Positions 52,594 to 61,608 of a stretch of DNA of 64,000 nt are shown in pieces. Below the pieces are notes generated by a model. It was not told the origin of the DNA. It saw only the letters and a list, made by a program, of their open reading frames with translations, and did no database searches. Every line of letters begins with the position of its first letter. Position 1 is the first letter of the stretch. Location of the stretch: the NCBI GenBank assembly GCA_963839955.1, contig CAWIXB010000001.1:1798001-1862000 (forward strand), written 5' to 3'. This DNA comes from CAWIXB01 sp963839955. GTDB taxonomy: Bacteria > Actinomycetota > Actinomycetes > JACCUZ01. The position numbers and the translations under genes are program-made.

Positions 52594-54270
52594 TCAGGCC
52601 GTCGGAATCCGACGCGCCGCGAGCGCCTCGGCCCGGGATTGCAGCTCGTGGTCGCCCGCCATCGCGCTGAGGAAGTCGTCGCGGTTGAGGCTGTGCAAAA
52701 CGCAGTCCTCACGGGCTACGACGGACGCCGTGCGAGGTATGTCCTGAAGTAGTGCTATCTCGCCGAAGCACTCTCCGGCGCCCATCCGGCTCAGGTGCTC
52801 ACCGCGGTAGGTCGCGTCCAGATTGCCGCTTTCGATGACAAAGAAGAGATCTCCGGGGTCGCCTTCGCGCACGACGACCGTGCCGGCCGGCACCTCGACC
52901 CTGGTGAGCCGTCCGGCGAGCATCTCGACGAGGGGCCGGACCAGTGGGGCGAACAGCGGGACGCTGCGAAGCAGAGCGACGCCATCAGGCTCGGAGACGA
53001 CATGGTCCATCCGACGCAGGCGCGGCATGGCAGCCAGCCCGATCAGGACGATCGGTAACGAGATGACCACGAGCCCCCACCGCAGACCGGGACCGGCGAT
53101 CAGTAGCGGCATGGCCAACGATCCCAGCGCCATGGTTGCGATCAGCCCGCTCTCCAGTGCGCCGAACACTCGACCGAGGACAGCATCGGGCGCGATCCGC
53201 TGGATGATGGTGGACGCGTTTATGTCGACCACAGGGTTTGCCATGCCGATGATGAACATGGCGATGAACGCCGCGGCCGGGGTGGGCCACGCGGCGATGA
53301 GCAGTAGGGGCAGGGCCCAGAAGACGACGCCCCAGCCGAAGTCGGTCGCCAGGCGGTGGCGAACCGCCAAGCCCACGGCGAGGAAACCGCCCAGGATGGC
53401 GCCCACGCCCAGCACCGAGTCCAGGTATCCCAACCCAGCAGGTCCTAGGTCGGTGAGGTCCAAAGCGATGGCCACACCGAAGACAAGTGATGCACCGGCG
53501 ATAACGGTCTGCGCGCAGTAGGTGGTCATGACCAGGAGCAGGTCGGGGTGGCGTCGGACGACCCGGAAGCCTTCAAGGGCCTCGCTGACGAAACCCGGCG
53601 CCTTGCCATCCTGAGCATCTCCATCCGGCTGCCCGCTCGAGTCGGCAGGGATGCGAGGAGGTCGGCTGACGGAGATGCTGGCGACCAGAACGGCTGACAG
53701 CACGAACGTGCCGGCGTTGAGGACGAACACTGTGCTCACGTCGGCCACGGCGAGCAAGAACCCAGCGAGCGCTGGCCCTGCGAAGAAGGCGAGACTCTCC
53801 AGCGTGCTGGCGACACCGTTGGCGGCCGTCAGTTGCTCAGGGCTCTCAACGAGGGAAGGCGTGAGGGCCAGCTGCGCAGGGCGGAATGCCGTCCCGACGA
53901 TTGGTGAGAGCGTGGCGAGGACGAACACGAGCAGCGCTGGCCCGTCCCACTTCACGATCGCTGCTGCGGCGAGAACAAGAACGCCCCGAACAACGTCACA
54001 GGAGACCATGACGGTCTTGCGCGAGATCCGATCCGCGAGGGCGGCACCGAAGGGTGCCGTCAGAGCCATCAGCGTGAATCGGACTGTCCCCCAGATGCCG
54101 ACCGCCGCGGCGCCACCCTCGCCGTATGCCCAGACAGCGATCGCCGTCGCATAGGCCCAGTCACCGATCAGCGACCCGGCGAGCGCCAGGTTGAGCTGTC
54201 TGAGACCAGGCCGGCGCAGCACCATGGTCAGCGATCTCGTGGTCTGTCGGACGGACGCCCCAATATTCAC
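52594..54270 (-). CDS. MFS transporter with C-terminal cyclic-nucleotide-binding domain
   Basis: 558-residue protein. Residues about 20-415 form twelve membrane helices of the MFS (MFS_3/enterobactin-exporter-like; GDWAYATAIAVWAYG, then ALADRISRKTVMVSCDVVRG). Residues about 430-545 are a CAP_ED domain (VPAGTVVVREGDPGDLFFVI, then GECFGEIALLQDIPRTASVVA) with the expected Glu and Arg. Transport is probably gated by cAMP or cGMP, fitting the neighbouring cyclase. GTG 54270 lies 6 nt after TAGATC; TTG 54276 is an alternative start. Confidence 0.9.
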   Translation of the reverse strand: MNIGASVRQTTRSLTMVLRRPGLRQLNLALAGSLIGDWAYATAIAVWAYGEGGAAAVGIWGTVRFTLMALTAPFGAALADRISRKTVMVSCDVVRGVLVLAAAAIVKWDGPALLVFVLATLSPIVGTAFRPAQLALTPSLVESPEQLTAANGVASTLESLAFFAGPALAGFLLAVADVSTVFVLNAGTFVLSAVLVASISVSRPPRIPADSSGQPDGDAQDGKAPGFVSEALEGFRVVRRHPDLLLVMTTYCAQTVIAGASLVFGVAIALDLTDLGPAGLGYLDSVLGVGAILGGFLAVGLAVRHRLATDFGWGVVFWALPLLLIAAWPTPAAAFIAMFIIGMANPVVDINASTIIQRIAPDAVLGRVFGALESGLIATMALGSLAMPLLIAGPGLRWGLVVISLPIVLIGLAAMPRLRRMDHVVSEPDGVALLRSVPLFAPLVRPLVEMLAGRLTRVEVPAGTVVVREGDPGDLFFVIESGNLDATYRGEHLSRMGAGECFGEIALLQDIPRTASVVAREDCVLHSLNRDDFLSAMAGDHELQSRAEALAARRIPTA

Positions 54271-54329
54271 GATCAAGATCTAGTCGCTCGGGGTGCTGAG
54301 GGCAACTCCAGGCGCTCGCCCGTCGCAGG

Positions 54330-55427
54330 CTAGGAAGCGTCAGAAGACTCGAGTTGCGCCGCAATCGTCAATACCAGCTCGACGTACCAGTCGGCGTGGT
54401 TGTAGTGCCAGATCGCGGAGCGCAGGGCCGCGTCACCACGGCCCGCGCCGTTCGCGCACAGGTAGTTGGCCGCGGAGAAGATCGCGTCTGCCGGGTCGCG
54501 GATGTCGGCGTCGCCGTCTCCGTCACCGTCGACGCCGTAGCGAGCGAACGTCACCGGCATGAACTGCATAGGTCCCTGTGCGCCAGCAGACGACGTTGCG
54601 GTGTTGCGGCCGTGGCCCGTCTCCACCTGGCCGATCGCCGAGACGATCGTCCACGACAGCCCGTCGCAGGTGCGCGCGGCGGCCACGTAGAGCGCCTTGT
54701 AGTCCGCCGGAGCGGTCCGGGCCTCGGCACGCGCGACGAGCGCGGCGGCCGCCTGGGCGGCGGCTGCGGCCAGGGCGCGCAGGCGAGCGGCGGCGGCCTC
54801 GGCGGCTGCCACGGTCTTCGCCCGGGCGCTGAGCCGGGCCAGGCCCGACTGGGCCTGCGCCAGGACTGCGGTGAGCTCCTTCTGGCGCTCGGCGACGTCC
54901 GACGCGGTCACGACGAGAGCATCGGCGTTCGCCGCGAGGGTTCGTGCCGTTGCTCGGGTGTTGGCCGCGGCGCGCGACCCGACGTTTGCTTCGGTGCGGC
55001 CCCCGGCGACGAGGCGGCTCACGTAGGCGACCTGTCGCATCGCGTCGGGGGCGTTGTCGGCTTCGAGCACGCTCGCGTAGAGCGCGGCCGACCCACCGGA
55101 CATGTACAGCGCGCGCACCCGGCCCGCGAGCCGGCGTTCGCTGTCGCGGGCCACCTTGGCGGCTGCGTCGGCGGACTCGTCGGCCGTCACGCTGCGGGTG
55201 ACGCTCTGGGCGAGGCTGCGCAGGGCCTCCTCGTAACGGCGGGTGGCGCGGTCGACCTGCGGCTGCAGGGCGTCGACGTGTGCGGCGGCTGCCTTCGCGG
55301 CGGCTGCCGCCTCTTCGCCCGTCTCGGCGTGCGCCATGGGGGCGGGCAGCGCAGCCGAGAGCACCAGCAGCGCAGCCGCCAGCACCGCGGCACGCCGCGG
55401 AGCCGTCGAGGAGCGCAGGGGGTTCAC
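54330..55427 (-). CDS. Secreted lytic transglycosylase with coiled-coil domain
   Basis: 365-residue exported protein. Signal peptide (about 1-34, AAVLAAALLVLSAALPAPMA), a long Ala/Arg-rich coiled coil (about 35-240), then a transglycosylase SLT domain with the catalytic Glu in AIGQVETGHGRN (about residue 268), SSAGAQGPMQFMPVTFA and NHADWYVELVL. It cleaves peptidoglycan glycan strands; RpfB/NlpC-type coiled-coil partners are common in actinobacteria. The GTG has GAGG eight bases upstream. It diverges from the TSUP gene. Confidence 0.92.
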   Translation of the reverse strand: MNPLRSSTAPRRAAVLAAALLVLSAALPAPMAHAETGEEAAAAAKAAAAHVDALQPQVDRATRRYEEALRSLAQSVTRSVTADESADAAAKVARDSERRLAGRVRALYMSGGSAALYASVLEADNAPDAMRQVAYVSRLVAGGRTEANVGSRAAANTRATARTLAANADALVVTASDVAERQKELTAVLAQAQSGLARLSARAKTVAAAEAAAARLRALAAAAAQAAAALVARAEARTAPADYKALYVAAARTCDGLSWTIVSAIGQVETGHGRNTATSSAGAQGPMQFMPVTFARYGVDGDGDGDADIRDPADAIFSAANYLCANGAGRGDAALRSAIWHYNHADWYVELVLTIAAQLESSDAS

Positions 55428-55491
55428 CCGTGGTACCTCGGCGCGCTCGCGACGTGCCTTGACTGATCGCGAGAGCCGTCACCCCATCGCA

Positions 55492-55497
55492 TAGAGT
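55492..55497 (+). promoter_or_regulatory. -10 element (TAGAGT) ahead of TSUP gene
   Basis: TAGAGT with a 7-nt gap to ATG 55505, the start of a six-codon mini-ORF. Confidence 0.5.
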
Positions 55498-55504
55498 CAC
55501 CGCG

Positions 55505-55525
55505 ATGGAGACGAGGCACCGGTGA
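55505..55525 (+). CDS. Leaderless mini-ORF METRHR coupled to TSUP gene
   Basis: ATG-GAG-ACG-AGG-CAC-CGG-TGA. The TGA (55523-55525) overlaps the TSUP GTG (55522) in GTGA. GAGG inside it could also serve as a Shine-Dalgarno for the GTG. Third case of this design in the window. Confidence 0.45.
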   Translation: METRHR

Positions 55526-56277
55526 GCGTCCTTGAGGCTCTCGCCGTGCTCGCCGCGGGCCTGGCCGCGGGCACCGTGAACACCATCGTCGGCTCCGGGA
55601 CATTGATCACCTTTCCGGTCCTGCTCGCCATCGGCTACCCACCGGTCCTGGCCAACGTCACGAACACCGTCGGGCTGACCCCCGGGTCGCTGAGCGGCTC
55701 CTACGGATACCGGCGGGAGCTGTCCGGACAGCGGCGCCGCCTGGTCGGCCTCGGTGCCGCGTCGGTCGTGGGTGGCGCGGTCGGCGCCCTGCTCCTCCTC
55801 AACCTGCCCGAGGAGGCGTTCCAGGCGGTCGTGCCGGTGCTCATCGCTCTCGCGTGTGTGCTCGTGGTGCTCCAGCCCCGGCTGGCGAGCCGTCTCGCGC
55901 ACCGCGAGCACGCCGCGACGCACGGCGGTGTCCCACTTCACGTCGGTGTGTTCGGGTCAGGCATCTACGGCGGCTACTTCGGCGCCGCTCAGGGCGTCCT
56001 GCTGATCGGGTTGATGGGACTCTTCCTCGACGAGGACCTCCAGCGGATCAACGCCGCCAAGAACGTCCTTGCCGGGTTGGTCAACGCGGTCGCCGCGCTG
56101 ATCTTCGTCGCTGTCGCCGAGGTCGCCTGGAGCGCGGCCGCGCTGATCGCGGTCGGCTCGGTGGTGGGTGGGCAGCTCGGCGCGATGATCGGACGCCGGG
56201 TGCCGGGCACTGCGCTGCGCGTCCTCGTCGTCATCGTCGGCGTCATCGCCATCGTCAAGATCCTCACGGACTCCTGA
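55522..56277 (+). CDS. TSUP (TauE/SafE) family transporter
   Basis: 251-residue membrane protein with about eight hydrophobic helices and the two internal repeats of the TSUP family. The first contains AAGLAAGTVNTIVGSGTLI and the second GSGIYGGYFGAAQGVLLIG. Relatives export sulfite, sulfoacetate or other small organosulfur anions. GTG start is coupled to the leaderless METRHR mini-ORF. The rRNA methyltransferase gene begins six bases after the stop. Substrate unknown. Confidence 0.9.
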   Translation: MSVLEALAVLAAGLAAGTVNTIVGSGTLITFPVLLAIGYPPVLANVTNTVGLTPGSLSGSYGYRRELSGQRRRLVGLGAASVVGGAVGALLLLNLPEEAFQAVVPVLIALACVLVVLQPRLASRLAHREHAATHGGVPLHVGVFGSGIYGGYFGAAQGVLLIGLMGLFLDEDLQRINAAKNVLAGLVNAVAALIFVAVAEVAWSAAALIAVGSVVGGQLGAMIGRRVPGTALRVLVVIVGVIAIVKILTDS

Positions 56278-56283
56278 GCCGCC

Positions 56284-57129
56284 GTGACGACGTACGCGTA
56301 CGAGACGGTGTCCTCGTCCGACGACCCTCGCATCGTCGACTACGTCGCGCTCACCGACGTCGACCTGCGCCGGCGCAAGGAGCCCGCCGAAGGCCTCTTC
56401 ATGGCCGAGGGGGAGCGGGTGATCCGCCGCGCACTGGACGCTGGGTTCGGTCTGCGATCACTGTTGCTCGAGGACAAGTGGCTGCCCGCGCTGCAGGACG
56501 TGCTCGAGCAGACCGGGGCACCCGTCTACCTCGCCACCCGCCCGGTGCTGGAGGAGATCACCGGCTTCGACGTGCACCGCGGGGCGCTGGCGGCGATGTC
56601 GCGTCGCCCCCTGCCCTCCGTCGACGAGGTGCTGTCGACCGCCTCTCGGATCGCGGTGCTCGAGGACATCAACGACCACACCAACATCGGCGCGATCTTC
56701 CGCGCGGCCGCCGGTCTCGGCCTCGACGCGGTGCTGCTGAGCCCGCGCTGCGCCGACCCGCTCTACCGGCGCTCGGTGCGGGTGTCCATGGGTGCTGTGT
56801 TCGCCGTGCCGTGGACGCGTCTCGCCCGGTGGCCGGGAGGACTCGACGTGCTCGTCGAGGCAGGGTTCACGGCGCTCGCGCTCTCACCCGACCCTGATGC
56901 CACGCCGATCGGTGAGGTGGCCACCGCGGCGCGGGGCCGGTGCGCCCTGCTCCTCGGCGCGGAGGGACCTGGTTTGAGCCGGCGGGCCCTCGAGCGGGCG
57001 GACATGCGGGTGCGCATCCCCATGGCGCACGGCGTCGACTCGCTCAACGTGGGTGCCGCGGCCGCGGTCGCCTTCTACGCGCTGAACGCGGACCGGGGTC
57101 GCGACGGGCCCGGTCAGAGCCGCCGGTAG
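56284..57129 (+). CDS. TrmH/SpoU family RNA 2'-O-methyltransferase
   Basis: 281-residue SPOUT methyltransferase. An N-terminal RNA-binding domain (FMAEGERVIRRALDAGF) precedes the knotted SAM-binding domain with motif 1 NDHTNIGAIFRAAAGLGLD (about 125-145), motif 2 ALLLGAEGPGLS and motif 3 IPMAHGVDSLNVGAAAAVA. Likely target is 23S rRNA, position unknown. GTG start, coupled to the TSUP gene. Its 3' end overlaps the opposite DUF1206 gene by 16 bases. Confidence 0.92.
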   Translation: MTTYAYETVSSSDDPRIVDYVALTDVDLRRRKEPAEGLFMAEGERVIRRALDAGFGLRSLLLEDKWLPALQDVLEQTGAPVYLATRPVLEEITGFDVHRGALAAMSRRPLPSVDEVLSTASRIAVLEDINDHTNIGAIFRAAAGLGLDAVLLSPRCADPLYRRSVRVSMGAVFAVPWTRLARWPGGLDVLVEAGFTALALSPDPDATPIGEVATAARGRCALLLGAEGPGLSRRALERADMRVRIPMAHGVDSLNVGAAAAVAFYALNADRGRDGPGQSRR

Positions 57130-57965
57130 CGCGCCTCGACGAGGCAGTAGGCGCCGAAGCAGATGAGCCCGGCCGCGGAGAGGACGAGCAGGAACTGCCC
57201 GAACGGAGCGCTCGCGATGCTCTTGAGAGCCACGTCGAGACCCTGCGCCTTGCCCGGTTGGTGATCCAGCGCGGCCTTGATGACGAGGACGCCCACCAGG
57301 GCGATCACGAGTCCGCGAGCGAGGTGGCCCACCTGGCCGAGCCGGCGGGCGAAGCCGAACATCTGCCCTCTCATGCGCCCGCGGTCCAGATGCTCCTCGA
57401 AGTCGGTGCGCAGTCCCCGGACGGCGAGCACGATGCCCACGGCGGCGATCGCGGCTCCGGCAAGGATCAGGATGGTCTGGCCGCCGGGAGCATCGAAGAC
57501 CTTGGCTGTCAGCGGCTGCTGGCTGGACCCGGAACCGGTCCCGGTCACCATGCGAACGGTGACCACGGCGAAGCCCAGGTACAGCAGGCCGTCCCCGGCG
57601 GAGGCCAGGCGCTTGACGGTGCGCTTCTTCTCGTCGGTCTCGTTGTTGCGACCCCAGGCCGCCTCGGAGAACCGCCACAGGGCGTAGCCCAGGAAGCCAA
57701 GCACCATGGCCCAGAGCACGGCACTGCCGAACGGTTGCTCGGCGACCTTGCTCAGCGCACCGTGGTGGTCTGTCTTCTCCTGGCCGCCCATGGCGACCTG
57801 GAGGGCGAGGATCCCGATGAGCACGAACACGACGCCCTCGGCCACGAAGCCGGCGCGAGCGACGGCGCGCAGCGCGTCGCTGTGCGCGGCCTGGTGCACC
57901 GTCCCTTTTGCACTGGAATCTGCTGCCCCGGAGGGTGGGCTGGTGCCGTCGACAGAAGAAGTCAT
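57114..57965 (-). CDS. DUF1206 membrane protein
   Basis: 283-residue protein made of three similar two-helix repeats, the DUF1206 layout. Each repeat starts with a Gly-rich cytosolic turn (RAGFVAEGVVFVLIGILAL, ASAGDGLLYLGFAVVTVRM, VGHLARGLVIALVGVLVIK). The N-terminal 30 residues are polar. A leaderless start from TAGACC (57972-57977) with a 6-nt gap to the ATG is possible. Function of the family is unknown. Confidence 0.9.
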   Translation of the reverse strand: MTSSVDGTSPPSGAADSSAKGTVHQAAHSDALRAVARAGFVAEGVVFVLIGILALQVAMGGQEKTDHHGALSKVAEQPFGSAVLWAMVLGFLGYALWRFSEAAWGRNNETDEKKRTVKRLASAGDGLLYLGFAVVTVRMVTGTGSGSSQQPLTAKVFDAPGGQTILILAGAAIAAVGIVLAVRGLRTDFEEHLDRGRMRGQMFGFARRLGQVGHLARGLVIALVGVLVIKAALDHQPGKAQGLDVALKSIASAPFGQFLLVLSAAGLICFGAYCLVEARYRRL

Positions 57966-58142
57966 GGACTTGGTCTACCCCGCGACGGCCGTTTGCATCG
58001 CGAGAAGCCGGCAGGAAGCGCGCAGCAGGCCAGATGGGGGACGGCTCTCTTGTGCGCGGCGGACACGCGGTCACGTCCTATTGCGCTGCGTGACCCATCG
58101 GCGCATGCTCCCCAAAGGGGGCAGTTCGGCGCAGGGGGGTCC

Positions 58143-59684
58143 ATGAGCAGCACGAAGACCGGCGGTACGGACGATCTTCAGGTCGTCGCCGACCCGAGCC
58201 TCGTCGCTCCGCGCACCGAGACGCAGCCGGGCGAGCAGCCGCCGCCCGCACGCACCGCGCGGGCGCGTCCGCGCCAGGAAAAGGCCCAGCGCCAACGGCG
58301 CGAGCGCCCCGAGCGGCGGGTGCTCATCCCCCTCCTGTGGCTCAACACGGTGATCGCCCTGGTCCTGGCCGTGGGCCCGCTGCTGCACGAGGTCGCCGAG
58401 ACACCGTCTCCGGCCGGTGACGCCCGCGGCGTGGCCCTGGCCGCGTTCGTCGTCTGGTCGCTCGCCTTCCTTCCCGGCTGGCTGTTCGTCCGTTTCCTCG
58501 ATCGGCGAGCGGCCTCGCTCTGGGACGAGTTCGTCGTGCACCTGCACCGACTGGGGCTGGACGAGCCTGGCCGGCTGCCCGAGCCGCCGGGCTCCTCGTC
58601 GTACCACGCGAAGTGGGAGAGCAGTGGCGGACGGGAGCATCATGACGCGCGCAACCTCTATCGGGAGAAGTTCGACGCCTACTACGGCCGTTCCGTGTCG
58701 AGGTTCGGCACGCAGGTGCGCCAGCCCGTCGCCACCGAGGCACTGTTCCCCGTGTTCCTCGTCACGGCCCTCCTCGCCGTCGGCTGGACGACGATCCTCT
58801 ACGACCCGCAAGCCGCTCTCGGCGACCGGACCGACCCCACGCTGTTCACGGCACTCTGCTTCTGCTTCGTCGGTTCCTATGTGTTCTTCCTCCAGATGCT
58901 GCTGCGCCGCTACTTCCAGACCGACCTGCGCGCCGGGGCCTACGTGGCGGGCTACATCCGCGTCGTGGTCTCGCTGTTGGTGGTTGTGATCATCTATGTC
59001 CCGCTCGCAAGGATCGGCTCGGACGAGCTGCTGCTCATCGTTGCCTTCATGGTCGGCTTCTTCCCCCTGGCCGGCATCCAGTACCTCACCCGCAAGGCCT
59101 CACGGGTGCTCCGCGGGCAGGTCCCCTCGGTGGTTCCGGCCTATCCGCTGAACCGGCTCGACGGGCTCAACGTCTGGTACGAGGCGCGGCTGCTCGAGGA
59201 AGGCATCGAGGACCTGCAGAACCTGCTGACCGCCAAGATCGTGGATGTCATCCTGCACACGCGGGTGCCTGTCGGCCGGCTCGTCGACTGGATCGACCAG
59301 GCGCTGCTGCTCGTGCACCTGCCCGCCGAGGCGATGGAGTCGGACCAGGCCGGGTTGTCCCAGAGCAAGAAGTCGCGGGAGGCCGCAAAACAGTCCACGA
59401 AACATCCCCGCTACGCGCTGCGCTCGTGCGGAATCCGCTCGGCCAGCAGCCTGGTCCGCGCTCTGCACGGGCTGTCCTCGTTCGAGCGGGACGATCTGCT
59501 CGAGCGCATCGCGGCGAAGGCCGAACACTGGGACGCGACGTCGGTCCTGTCGCTGCACCGAGTCCTCGCGAGTGACCGTCGCCTCGGTGCGATCTACAAC
59601 TGGCAGGGAGACGACGCGCCGGCGCGGGACCCGCTGCCGCATGCGGAGCTGGGCCCCCAGCCGGCAACTCAGTCGCAGGTCTGA
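58143..59684 (+). CDS. Six-helix membrane protein, unknown family
   Basis: 513-residue protein. A basic, Pro/Arg-rich cytosolic N-terminus (about 1-58) is followed by six predicted helices in three pairs (about 60-82, 95-117, 200-220, 237-257, 278-295, 300-320). A soluble helical C-terminal domain of about 190 residues (RLDGLNVWYEARLLEEGIED) completes it. GGGGGG precedes the ATG, which also overlaps the TGA of a 13-codon ORF starting at 58105. Thirty bases separate it from the MBL hydrolase gene, so the two form an operon. No family recognised. Confidence 0.75.
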   Translation: MSSTKTGGTDDLQVVADPSLVAPRTETQPGEQPPPARTARARPRQEKAQRQRRERPERRVLIPLLWLNTVIALVLAVGPLLHEVAETPSPAGDARGVALAAFVVWSLAFLPGWLFVRFLDRRAASLWDEFVVHLHRLGLDEPGRLPEPPGSSSYHAKWESSGGREHHDARNLYREKFDAYYGRSVSRFGTQVRQPVATEALFPVFLVTALLAVGWTTILYDPQAALGDRTDPTLFTALCFCFVGSYVFFLQMLLRRYFQTDLRAGAYVAGYIRVVVSLLVVVIIYVPLARIGSDELLLIVAFMVGFFPLAGIQYLTRKASRVLRGQVPSVVPAYPLNRLDGLNVWYEARLLEEGIEDLQNLLTAKIVDVILHTRVPVGRLVDWIDQALLLVHLPAEAMESDQAGLSQSKKSREAAKQSTKHPRYALRSCGIRSASSLVRALHGLSSFERDDLLERIAAKAEHWDATSVLSLHRVLASDRRLGAIYNWQGDDAPARDPLPHAELGPQPATQSQV

Positions 59685-59714
59685 TCAGTCGCAAAATCTG
59701 AAGGGGTGGACAGC

Positions 59715-61598
59715 ATGGCGGGCGACCTCAGGACGACCTCGACCGACCGGCCCACAGTCGGGCGGCCCCGGGTCGGGCCCGACCTGCTCGACACCGACCC
59801 GGTCGCCGTCCGTCGTCCGTGGCTCCCGGCCCAGCTCGCGGCCGGCTTCGACGCGACGACGGTGATCGAGCTGGCCTACATCGGCGTCGACGAGATCGTC
59901 GACGAGATCGCGACGCTGACCGTCGCGCCATGGCCGGCCGCAGACGGACTCGGGCGACTCTGCTTCGACGGCAGTGCGTCACGCGGGCACCTGCTGGTGC
60001 ACGTCGACGAGCTGCGCCAGCAGCTGTACGCCGGGTGGCTGCAGCGCAAGCCTCGGATCGGCGACGTGTTCGGCGCCGCTGTCGCCCCCGAGGTCGAGGC
60101 AGTCCTGGCCGCGGGCGACGACGTGGGTCTGGACAAGGAGCGCCGGCTCGCCGACGCGCTGCCCGGAGACGTCCATGACCTCAGCGCCGAGGCGCGCACG
60201 GTCGCGAAGCTGGCCTACTACGCGGCGCTCGCGCCTGTCGGCACGATGGAGACGGCCGGTGAGCTCGGCCAGGTGTCCAACGCCAGGCCGGCCGCACCCC
60301 GTCCGCCGACCCGCGTCCGAACCAAACGCTGGTCGGGCCGCACCGTCCCCACGACGACGGCGGCCAGCGAGACGGGTCGCGAGGATGCCCCGCCGGCTCG
60401 GTGGGCGGTCGACGCCAAGCGGGTGCAGGAGCCGGACCCGGACGGGTTCCTCGCCGAGCTGCGGGCTAACCCCGGCTCGCTGGTCTACTTCCTGCTCAAC
60501 ATCGGTGACGGTGACAGCCAGCTGCTGTTGCTGCCGCCGGACGAGCGGCACGAGGAGCGGCGCGCAGTCATCGTCGACATCGGCTCGTCGCGCAAGATGC
60601 CAGCCCTCGTCGAGACGTTGGCGGGCCTGCAACTGCTGCCCGACCCGACGGCGACTCGCAACCTCTTCCCGGTGGTTGTCGCGACGCACCCGCACGACGA
60701 CCACATCGGCGGGATGTCAGAGTTCCTCGACACCTACGCGCGGGCCGGCCAGATCTCCGACTTCTGGGAGCCGGGGTACTACCACCCCAGTGCCGCGTTC
60801 GTGGAGATGATGAAGCTGCTCGAGGAGTGCGGGCTGACGCAGACCCAGCCGACGAGCGGGCTGGTGCGCTATCTCGGGTCGACGCGGCTGACCGTGCTCG
60901 GCCCCGGCGCGGCGCTGCGCGCCGCGTACGACTCGTTCGGTGTCGACGTCAACGATGCGTCGATCACCCTGAAGGTCGAGTTCCCGGTGACCCGTGTCGT
61001 ACGCAAGCCCGCTGCTGGGTCGCCGCACGAGAACCGTGCCGACCTGCGGACCACCCAGCCATGGTCGCTGATCCTCGGCGGCGACGCACAAACCCGGTCA
61101 TGGGCGCAGGCGGTCGTCGACTTCCCTGATCTGCACCGGGGCACGAATGCGGCGCTCTACCGCGAGCTCTCCGCGGCGCGCGGTCGCGACCACCTCGCGG
61201 CGCAGATCATGAAGGTCTCCCACCACGCGTCGAAGCACGGCATCAACCTCGAGCTGATCGAGCGCGTCAAGCCGCAGCTCGCGCTGGTCTCTTCGGTGGC
61301 CGGCGGCGGCAAGTACAACTTCCCCCACGAGCTGGCGACCGACGCGATCGCAGAGGCACTCCGTCCGACAGTGAAGTCGCAGAAAGCCCAGCTCGATGAC
61401 GCCGACCTCGGCATCCACTACACGAGCGGGCTGGTCCAGCGGGACGGCGGCGCCAAGCCGCTCGGCTCGATGGCGATCGTGGTGCCTCCCAAACGGGGTG
61501 CGGGTCTGCAGATGTGGCGCTTCGGTGACGAGGCACGCGACCTCGTCGACCTGCGCGAGGCCCGACGGCTCGCGCCGATCCGTCAGACCCCCCGCTGA
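59715..61598 (+). CDS. ComEC-like MBL-fold hydrolase with unknown N-terminal domain
   Basis: 627-residue soluble protein. Residues 1-about 240 are unrecognised (helical, DEIVDEIATL). A linker rich in Pro/Thr/Arg leads to an MBL domain of the ComEC/Rec2 type: LLNIGDGDSQLLLLPP, metal motif THPHDDHIGGM (about residue 324), ASITLKVEFP, LILGGDAQTRSW and IMKVSHHASKHG. AAGGGG eight bases upstream selects ATG 59715 over GTG 59706. Cytosolic, with no DNA-channel domain, and paired with a membrane protein. Substrate unknown; nucleic-acid or nucleotide hydrolysis is the family guess. Confidence 0.82.
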   Translation: MAGDLRTTSTDRPTVGRPRVGPDLLDTDPVAVRRPWLPAQLAAGFDATTVIELAYIGVDEIVDEIATLTVAPWPAADGLGRLCFDGSASRGHLLVHVDELRQQLYAGWLQRKPRIGDVFGAAVAPEVEAVLAAGDDVGLDKERRLADALPGDVHDLSAEARTVAKLAYYAALAPVGTMETAGELGQVSNARPAAPRPPTRVRTKRWSGRTVPTTTAASETGREDAPPARWAVDAKRVQEPDPDGFLAELRANPGSLVYFLLNIGDGDSQLLLLPPDERHEERRAVIVDIGSSRKMPALVETLAGLQLLPDPTATRNLFPVVVATHPHDDHIGGMSEFLDTYARAGQISDFWEPGYYHPSAAFVEMMKLLEECGLTQTQPTSGLVRYLGSTRLTVLGPGAALRAAYDSFGVDVNDASITLKVEFPVTRVVRKPAAGSPHENRADLRTTQPWSLILGGDAQTRSWAQAVVDFPDLHRGTNAALYRELSAARGRDHLAAQIMKVSHHASKHGINLELIERVKPQLALVSSVAGGGKYNFPHELATDAIAEALRPTVKSQKAQLDDADLGIHYTSGLVQRDGGAKPLGSMAIVVPPKRGAGLQMWRFGDEARDLVDLREARRLAPIRQTPR

Positions 61599-61608
61599 GC
61601 GGGAGCAT

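Noticed and set aside
58105..58146. 13-codon ORF before the six-helix protein as a fourth leaderless mini-ORF
   Set aside because: Its stop overlaps the main ATG, but there is no TAnnnT at the right distance and the gene has its own strong GGGGGG ribosome-binding site.
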